Shown: positions 49,001 through 55,671 of the stretch, in pieces
Position numbering within the stretch: the stretch's first letter is position 1
Layout: each line of letters opens with the position of its first letter
Assembly (NCBI RefSeq): GCF_932276165.1
Contig: NC_063994.1
Coordinates: 1,984,001-2,048,000 of the forward strand
Length of the DNA stretch: 64,000 bases
Direction: 5' to 3'
From: Plutella xylostella
Taxonomy: Eukaryota > Arthropoda > Insecta > Lepidoptera > Plutellidae
The notes under the pieces: generated by a model
Told to the model about the DNA's origin: nothing
The model's input: the letters and a program-made list of their open reading frames with translations, nothing else
The model's database searches: none
Translations under genes and position numbers: made by a program

Positions 49001-49664
49001 ATATAGAGTGTTAGTATAGTGCGTATATAGAGCGTGGGAGCCCCCTTCCTCATATGCTTCGCATAAGTATATAGAGCGTGGGAGTCCCCTTCCTCATATG
49101 CTTCGCATAAGTATATAGAGCGTGGGAGTCCCCTTCCTCATATGCTTCGCATATGTATATAGAGTGTTAGTATAGTGCGTATATAGAGCGTGGGAGCCCC
49201 CTTCCTCATATGCTTCGCATAAGTATATAGAGCGTGGGAGCCCCCTTCCTCATATGCTTCGCATAAGTATATAGAGCGTGGGAGTCCCCTTCCTCATATG
49301 CTTCGCATATGTATATAGAGTGTTAGTATAGTGCGTATATAGAGCGTGGGAGCCCCCTTCCTCATATGCTTCGCATAAGTATATAGAGCGTGGGAGTCCC
49401 CTTCCTCATATGCTTCGCATATGTATATAGAGTGTTAGTATAGTGCGTATATAGAGCGTGGGAGCCCCCTTCCTCATATGCTTCGCATAAGTATATAGAG
49501 CGTGGGAGCCCCCTTCCTCATATGCTTCGCATAAGTATATAGAGCGTGGGAGCCCCCTTCCTCATATGCTTCGCATAAGTATATAGAGCGTGGGAGTCCC
49601 CTTCCTCATATGCTTCGCATATGTATATAGAGTGTTAGTATAGTGCGTATATAGAGCGTGGGAC
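34094..49664. repeat. 15.6-kb satellite array in trp intron 1, composite 44-bp and 24-bp monomers
   Basis: Uninterrupted tandem repeats. Two 44-bp monomers share TATATAGAGCGTGGGAG and TCATATGCTTCGCATA: type a has GAGCCCCC and ends CATAA, type b has GAGTCCCC and usually ends CATAT. A 24-bp unit c (contains GTGTTAGTATAGTGC) almost always follows a CATAT-ending monomer. The common composites are a-b-c (112 bp), a-a-b-c (156 bp) and a-a-a-b-c (200 bp), on the order of a hundred in all. I noticed only about nine private changes (near 35438, 35771, 37155, 37730, 38464, 40071, 43111, 46411, 47607), so homogeneity is extreme. No transposon or gene interrupts it. Confidence 0.95.
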
Positions 49665-49670
49665 ACCCAC

Positions 49671-49834
49671 CTCTGAACAGTCTTGTAGTCGCCCCTGTCG
49701 GCGTGCAGCAGGTACGTCTTCTCCTCCCTGGTGAGGGGCCGCTCGTACACGTTGCGCAGGTCGTGCTGGCTGTTCCGCAGCGCCTCCTGACTGCTGCCGA
49801 GGAGCTCCTCCCGGGACCCGCGGTTCATCTTCGT
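49671..49834 (-). CDS. trp: trp exon A: start codon and N-terminus
   Basis: The acceptor TTGTCCCCAG ends at 49835, six bases of leader follow (ACGAAG), then ATG at 49828-49826 opens 52 codons plus two bases. The protein starts MNRGSREELL and contains the conserved TREEKTYLLHADRGDYKTVQ segment that precedes the first ankyrin repeat in TRP channels. The donor is CAGAG|GTGGGT at 49670, phase 2, and the split codon completes to Arg with exon B. An acceptor just upstream of the ATG implies a non-coding 5' exon farther right that I cannot locate. The 3' 121 bases of this exon recur without a change at 33973-34093, and the 15.6 kb between the two copies is satellite DNA. An in-frame upstream Met exists (near 49900) but would read through the acceptor, so I prefer the ATG at 49828. 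Confidence 0.85.
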
Positions 49835-50930
49835 CTGGGGACAATGGTAAGAAGTTTTGACATTCAGGCAGATAATTAATCTGTTTACGAATCCGTGCAC
49901 CTATCGCGAACTTGTTTTAACAACGGTTTTCGGTATCAAATTGTATTGACATACGACACTTTGAAAATGTTATTTCTGGACTTCGTGATAGGGCCTCTGA
50001 AACGGTTCTACTCGTATAATCGATTTACCCATGAACTGTTAGCCCATAGAATTTACTGAGTAAAAATTTGTAACGAAACGTTTGTAGGGCGAAAAATTCC
50101 GTGGGACCACAATCTAAATGGACTGTAGAATAGTATGTTGATGGACCGTTACACTTAACCTACACTAATTATTAAGTATAATAAAAGCTAGGTATTCACA
50201 GCTAGGAAAAATGTTAAAAAATTAAGTCTAAATTTTTTCTGTATTTAGGGTGTACTTTGGTACTTTTAAACTTTGTAAACCTAAACGGGGATAAAGTTAA
50301 GTTATATAAATTCAACAATTGTTTCGTACAGAGGTTGCTGGCAGTGATAGGTAAGTAGTTTTTGGAAAAGGTTTTCCTCAAGAAAGACTTTCGCCGCCGG
50401 GCTAACACATTTCTACAATCTAATTCGCCAGATCTTCTGTTCTTATCGGAAAATTGAGGAGATCACTTCGCTCAGATTTGTTTCTTCAACTAAGTAAATA
50501 AGTTGTACAGTGAAATATATGTTATCTTCTAAAGCTTTTCCAATTAAAGCTAGTAAGTATCGTTTGATTTTATAATTAGCCTGAAATATTTTATTACTGT
50601 ATATGAAACTCAATTCTCAACTCTCTGGAGTAGTGGTATGGCGATTATGGACAGCAAAGGAATCCTTTTCCTAAAGTTCAAGTATGGCTTCCCATGTGCT
50701 GATTCCACAGGACTTTCAACTGTGAGTAGGGTGCGTATTGCGACGTATAAAAACGAAATGTATAATTTCACTTGGTATAACGTACATTTCATATAATATC
50801 AAAATAACTAACACTCACGAGGACTAATATCAATTCGTATAACATACATTACGTATATCAATTAAAATATATACTAAAATTTTGTATAAAGTTCTTCTCA
50901 TATCACATAATCTGTGTTAATTACCCAACG
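49835..50930. other. sequence upstream of trp exon A
   Basis: By the gene model this is intron between an unseen 5' UTR exon and exon A, or 5' flank. I see no promoter element or exon that I can defend. Confidence 0.35.
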
Positions 50931-50934
50931 CCGT

Positions 50935-51465
50935 CAAACCCCCTAGCACGGAGGAAAGCGAGGAGGAGCGTGTTAGGTGCACATGTTCGTCGAAACCAAA
51001 GCGGAGCGTATCCCAACATAGCTTCAATAATAATAACGCTGTGAAAACCCCTAGTACCAAAACCTAAAGATAGGTGCGACGACGAGCAAAGCGAAGAGGA
51101 GCGTGTTAGGTGCACATGTTCGTCGAAACCAAAGCGGAGCGCAGCGAAGCGGAGCGGAGCGTCTCCCAACATAGCTTCAATAATAATAACGCTGTGAAAA
51201 CCCCTAGTACCAAAACCTAAAGATAGGTGCGACGACGAGCAAAGCGAGGAGGAGCGTGTTAGGTGCACATGTTCGTCGAAACCAAAGCGGAGCGCAGCGA
51301 AGCGGAGCGGAGCGACCCCCAACATAGCTTCAATAATAATAATGCTGTGAAAACCCCTAGTACCAAATCCTAAAGATAGGTGCGACGACGAGCAAAGCGA
51401 GGAGGAGCGTGTTAGGTGCACATGTTCGTCGAAACCAAAGCGGAGCATCTCCCAACATAGCTCCA
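50935..51465. repeat. 153-bp minisatellite (three and a half units)
   Basis: GTTAGGTGCACATGTTCGTC recurs at intervals of 134, 153 and 153 bp (near 50985, 51118, 51271 and 51424), joined by CATAGCTTCAATAATAATAA, AACCCCTAGTACCAAA and TAGGTGCGACGACGAGCAAAG. The 134-bp unit lacks a GCGGAGCG-type stretch. Because 153 is divisible by three, the minus strand stays open for 191 codons of repeating peptide (FGFDEHVHLTRSSSLCSSSH), which I take as a by-product. Confidence 0.85.
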
Positions 51466-52194
51466 ATAATAATATATTTTTTTGTTCATTATACATAATG
51501 ATATTATTTCCGTTGAATTATATATGTTATAAACGATATATATTATGAACGTTATACATTTTAATCGATGATGATGATGATGATGATAATGAAATTATAC
51601 TTTTTGAACGTTATCCTTTACGAAATTATGTATTTAGTAATTATACCTTCCGTTTGTTATACACAGTGAACGTTATACTTAATAAATTTATATAATATGG
51701 GCGTATAGCTTGTCAATGTTATACTATTCGTTTTTATACCTCGTATTACTTACCCCTGTGAGTAAAGACAGCAAAAAAGATTAGTAACCCCTTACGCTTT
51801 CATACTTAAATGTATGGACGAATGATAAATATCATTCCATTGGTATTGAATAAATATTATTTATAATTTACCTATGATTCTGATAAAAATTATTGCTCTG
51901 GCGGTAGGGCAAAACACCCAGTAACTGACCACCTTAAGGGAGTTGTTCCAGTAATTTGTCTGTAGCGGGCTCAATTCTTATCGCTTATTAAATCCGATTT
52001 TTGTTTTAAAAACTAGAATAACAGAGCTACATTCCTGAGTAAATAGCAAACATGTAGAAATTACTCATTTTTTTATATATTTTTGCAAACAAAAAGTAGT
52101 GATTTTCCCAGTAACTGACCACTTAAATCTAGTTACTGACCACACTCGATGCCAGTAACTGACCACCAATTTAAAATGGTAAAAAAATGGAATT

Positions 52195-52226
<32 letters not shown>

Positions 52227-52526
52227 TCTTTATTGAAAACAAGCAGAGTAAACATAAAACATGAAAACCCTGACTCCCAAACTAGGTAACCCTGTATCTT
52301 GAGAGTCAGTGCCTTCCCATTCAATGAACATTTTTATAAGTAAATAACAGAAGCAGTGAAGATTGAACATAGCTAAATGAACATGAAGATTGATCATGAT
52401 ATAATTTTGTAGGTATATAGAAGAAAGTATGAAATTACAATCAAAAATTTACATCAGTTGGAAAAGGTATAACTATATAAAAAAATGTGAATCGGTAAGT
52501 ACAACTAAATCTAACATGCATGTAGT

Positions 52527-52527
52527 A

Positions 52528-52563
<36 letters not shown>

Positions 52564-52660
52564 TGTGTTTGTGTGTTGTGAGTGTGTGCGTGTGTGTGTG
52601 TGTTGTGAGTGTGTGTGTGTGTGTGTGCGTGTTGTGTATTTGTGCGTGTGAGTATGTGTG
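52527..52660. repeat. (GT)n-rich microsatellite in LINE 3' UTR
   Basis: Interrupted GT repeat immediately downstream of the LINE stop codon, matching the position of the (GT)n tract in the 12-kb LINE fragment. Confidence 0.95.
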
Positions 52661-52677
52661 TATGTATCAAGGTGTGT

Positions 52678-55671
52678 TTATGAAAGTGGATTCAGAAATT
52701 TCTCAGTGCTGTCGTAGTTTAGTTCGTTAAGCTTGCATTTCAGTATTTTTTTTAGACAATATTTACTAAGTTTCGGGATATCTTTAATGTTGTTAAGTTT
52801 TTTATATAAAATCGGACCTCTAAATGTATATTGGTGACTGGCAAAAGTTGTTTTGACCCGTGTGATTGGCACGCGTCTACGTCGTCTAGTAGGTTCAGAT
52901 GGTTTTGGGGGGTTATGTTTGTGGAAACGCAAGATCGTGTTTTGAATATAAAGCTGCCTAACTGTAAGTATTTTTGTTTCTTTGTACAGTAGCTCAGTAG
53001 GGTAGCGTCTGCGCTTCCGGAACATGATCTTGATAACCATCCTTTGCGCCCTTTCTAACTCTATTAGGTGTGTAGCTGCTGCCCCGCCCCATATTGGTAT
53101 ACAGTAGCAAAGCAATGACTGACATAGGGCGGTGTAGACAGTCAATAAAAGGCTTTTATCAGCGACATCTCGTAGATTTTTAAATATTGGGATAAGTCTC
53201 CTGGTTCTGTTGCTAAGAGCTTTAATTTGTGGCTGCCAGTTGAGTTTCTCATCAATTATAACACCCAAGTATTTAATGTTGCTAGTCTGTTCCAGTTTTT
53301 TACAACTACAGTTGTCGGAGCTGTTAATTTGTCGGTTGCAGGGGTATGTGTGTACGGTTATGTTAAAGTTAGATGTGGGCTTATTTGCGTTTGTAATTCT
53401 AAAGCATATGTATTTTGTTTTGGGAACATTGATGGTGAGCAGGTTATCCTCCAGCCATCTGGTAACTGCCATAAGACCTTTCTCTGCAGTTTCTTTTACA
53501 GATTCCCAAGTGGACCCATAAAAAATGAGTGCAGTATCGTCGGCAAAGGCGAGTGATTGACCATTTTTGAGTTCCAATTTACACAAACTGTTAGCGTAGA
53601 TCAGAAATAGGGTCGGGCCCAGAGTGCTTCCCTGCGGAATACCGTATTTTACTTTGGCTTTATTGCTAGAATTATCTAAAACCTTGGTAACTTGTTGACG
53701 ATTCATGAGGTAGTCCGTAAACCAGTCAAGCGGGGTGCCACGGACTCCCATATTCTCAAGTTTTTTGAGGAGCAGTGGTATAGACACGGTGTCAAACGCT
53801 TTTTGAAGATCTAAAAATATTCCAAGACACTTTTGTCCTCTATCAAGCTTCTCGGTTATTAGTTTCGAAAGTGTAGCCACAGCGTCTTCTGTAGACTTCC
53901 CTGTTCTAAATCCAAATTGGTTGCTAGCTAAAAGATTGTTTTTTTCCAAATAACTGGTTAGTCTACCATTGACAACTTTTTCGAGGATTTTGCTGATAGT
54001 GCTTAGTAGAGATATTGGCCTATAGTTTGACACGGTGTCCCTGGACCCTGCCTTGTGAATGGGGGTAACAAGCGCATCTTTGAAAACTGCTGGAAAAACA
54101 CCTGTTGCAAGGCTTAAATTACACATGTGGGCAATTGGGAAACACAGTACTCTTCGGAACTTTTTCAGGAGGTTAGATGAAATAGTATCCGCACCAGGGG
54201 CACTTCTGGTTTTAGAGCCGGCAATTATCTTATCTACTTCTATATAATCGGTAGGGTGCAGGGTTATAGAAAAAGCATTGTCCCCAAGTGGCTGGGAGGC
54301 CACCAATTTTGTATCTGTTGTGTCAATTTTTCTCAATATTTCGTTGGCTAGATCACTTCCTACCGATGTGAAGTATTTATTAACTATATTCAGGGACTCT
54401 TTTGGAGTGTCAGCCAGATTAAGTAGGGACGTTGCTGATGATTTTTGAGTTGGAAGATTGCATATTTCCTTAATAGTTCTCCATGTTTCTCCGCTGTTCC
54501 CAACGCTGGTCTGGAGTTTATTTTTGTAGTACATTGTACGTAGGTTTTTCGCTGTATCATTACAAGTGTTTCTGTAGGCGCAGTATTGAGCTCTGAGTAT
54601 AATATTATTAGGGTCTTTTCTTAATTGTAAATGCAGTCGGTCTCTTTTATGGAAGCATCTAATAATATTGCTGGTAATCCAGGGCTTAAGCGGTTTTCGT
54701 TTGCGAGCATACGTAACAGTGGTTGTGTTTTCAGCTATTAGATTTTTAAGTAAGGTCATGATGGTCTCAGCAGCTTCATTAGCGTCGTTGATGTTTAGAA
54801 ACTCTGTCCAGTCGTATTCCTGTAGTGCTTTGCCTATTGAATCGTAATCCGTTTTGGTTCTCGTCAGTAGTCTAATGGGTTCTGACTTGTCGGTGGGAGA
54901 GCCAGCCAGCGATAATATTATAGAGCTATGATCAGTAATGTCTGTATCAGATACAAAGCATCTAGCTCGACCCGCTAATTTAATCATAACATGATCTAAA
55001 CATGTGCGGCCATGTGTCGGTATGGTTACCGCTGGGACTAGTCCATGTGATGCTAAGATTTCTGTGTAGTCCATGGTGTATTTGTCGTTAGTTTGAAGCA
55101 AGTCTATATTAATGTCACCTGTTAACACTACATTTCGCGAGCGTATGGTTGTAAGATTTCTATCTAGCGAATCTATAAAGGTCTGTGGGTTCTCGAAACA
55201 GTGTGGTCTATAGATTCCTAGTACTGTTGTGTTGCCAATTCTAGCAGCTAAGCAATTGGAGTTTTCTAGGTCTATTTCAGTTACGGTGGCATCAATATCT
55301 GCCTTAATATACATGATAACACCGTCATTTTGGTTGTAACTTTTTTTTGTAAAGTGCATATTATAGCCATCAATTATAGGGGGTATAGAAGAAGCGTCAC
55401 ACCAGCATTCTGACAGAACAAGTATGTCAAAATATGTTTTAAATCTCGTAAGGTATATTAAAAGGCTGTCCAAGTTTTTGTTAACGCTTCTAATATTCTG
55501 TGAAATTATATTAAACTGCCTTCCTTTTAGATTTTTGTTTCTGTAAATTTCCTGGTCAATAACTTCCGAGTCGTTTATTTTATGGCAGGGTATATTGCAC
55601 GTTGAGTCAATATCTTGAGCTAATTGTAGGTTATTGAATTTTGTTGGTGTTATTATCAGGGTGAATTTCAA
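52678..55671 (-). CDS. LINE ORF2: endonuclease and reverse transcriptase, 997 aa
   Basis: An uninterrupted 997-codon frame. Residues about 50-240 are an APE-type endonuclease: FNIISQNIRSVNKNLDS, ILVLSECW, VVLTGDINIDLL and the C-terminal TCLDHVMIK and DHSSIILS. The reverse transcriptase follows: PGADTISSNLLKKF, NYRPISLLSTISKILEKVV, FGFRTGKSTEDAV, GIFLDLQKAFDTVSIPLLLK, YGIPQGSTLGPTLFLIYAN, then the catalytic LAFADDTALIFYG. After it come KYLGVIIDEKLNWQPQIKAL and the CYCIPIWGG thumb/C-terminal motif. There is no RNase H domain, as expected for CR1-group LINEs. Catalytic Asp residues are present, so the enzyme could be active. The start at 55671 is the first Met; in another frame an 88-codon stretch (55897-55631) overlaps it and may be 5' UTR. 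Confidence 0.9.
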   Translation of the reverse strand: MKFTLIITPTKFNNLQLAQDIDSTCNIPCHKINDSEVIDQEIYRNKNLKGRQFNIISQNIRSVNKNLDSLLIYLTRFKTYFDILVLSECWCDASSIPPIIDGYNMHFTKKSYNQNDGVIMYIKADIDATVTEIDLENSNCLAARIGNTTVLGIYRPHCFENPQTFIDSLDRNLTTIRSRNVVLTGDINIDLLQTNDKYTMDYTEILASHGLVPAVTIPTHGRTCLDHVMIKLAGRARCFVSDTDITDHSSIILSLAGSPTDKSEPIRLLTRTKTDYDSIGKALQEYDWTEFLNINDANEAAETIMTLLKNLIAENTTTVTYARKRKPLKPWITSNIIRCFHKRDRLHLQLRKDPNNIILRAQYCAYRNTCNDTAKNLRTMYYKNKLQTSVGNSGETWRTIKEICNLPTQKSSATSLLNLADTPKESLNIVNKYFTSVGSDLANEILRKIDTTDTKLVASQPLGDNAFSITLHPTDYIEVDKIIAGSKTRSAPGADTISSNLLKKFRRVLCFPIAHMCNLSLATGVFPAVFKDALVTPIHKAGSRDTVSNYRPISLLSTISKILEKVVNGRLTSYLEKNNLLASNQFGFRTGKSTEDAVATLSKLITEKLDRGQKCLGIFLDLQKAFDTVSIPLLLKKLENMGVRGTPLDWFTDYLMNRQQVTKVLDNSSNKAKVKYGIPQGSTLGPTLFLIYANSLCKLELKNGQSLAFADDTALIFYGSTWESVKETAEKGLMAVTRWLEDNLLTINVPKTKYICFRITNANKPTSNFNITVHTYPCNRQINSSDNCSCKKLEQTSNIKYLGVIIDEKLNWQPQIKALSNRTRRLIPIFKNLRDVADKSLLLTVYTALCQSLLCYCIPIWGGAAATHLIELERAQRMVIKIMFRKRRRYPTELLYKETKILTVRQLYIQNTILRFHKHNPPKPSEPTRRRRRVPITRVKTTFASHQYTFRGPILYKKLNNIKDIPKLSKYCLKKILKCKLNELNYDSTEKFLNPLS

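Larger units (their letters stand above)
7906..49834 (-). other. trp: trp-like TRPC channel gene, 5' portion (six coding exons)
   Basis: Six exons on the minus strand join in frame: coding lengths 158, 145, 96, 143, 202 and 174 bases total 918, or 306 codons with no stop. The product is the cytoplasmic N-terminus of a TRPC cation channel; in insects TRP is the light-activated Ca2+ channel of photoreceptor membranes. Signatures are NRSALIAAIENEN and LILASHRNHYEILKILL (ankyrin), H-x3-C-x-C-x2-C (the HCCC zinc-site pattern known in TRPC structures), and INAYRAL, LTAFQLSWEL and RLKLAIKYKQK (TRP_2-like region). The LLQWEE-x-NH segment and the exon F ending fit TRP better than my recollection of TRPL or TRP-gamma, but the paralogue call rests on memory. 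The introns are about 17.8, 2.7, 1.8, 16.5 and 2.3 kb. No S1-S6 or C-terminal exon is seen below 7.1 kb, so the gene continues past the left edge. Confidence 0.85.

Noticed and set aside
34094..49664. CRISPR-like array of regularly spaced repeats
   Set aside because: The units abut directly with no unique spacers, there are no cas genes, and the DNA is animal nuclear sequence. It is a tandem satellite.
34094..49664. Array as pure assembly artefact
   Set aside because: Variable composite lengths, private substitutions and a single-base deletion near 37730 argue against simple assembler looping, though the exact length remains uncertain.
7906..49834. Assignment to trp-gamma or trpl
   Set aside because: The exon F sequence SWEPGERQTLGRLKLAIKYK and the LLQWEE segment resemble TRP more than what I recall of the paralogues. 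The C-terminal exons that would settle it are outside the window, so the choice is provisional.
52473..52730. His/Thr-rich and Cys/Val-rich open frames
   Set aside because: Translations of the GT microsatellite in both directions.
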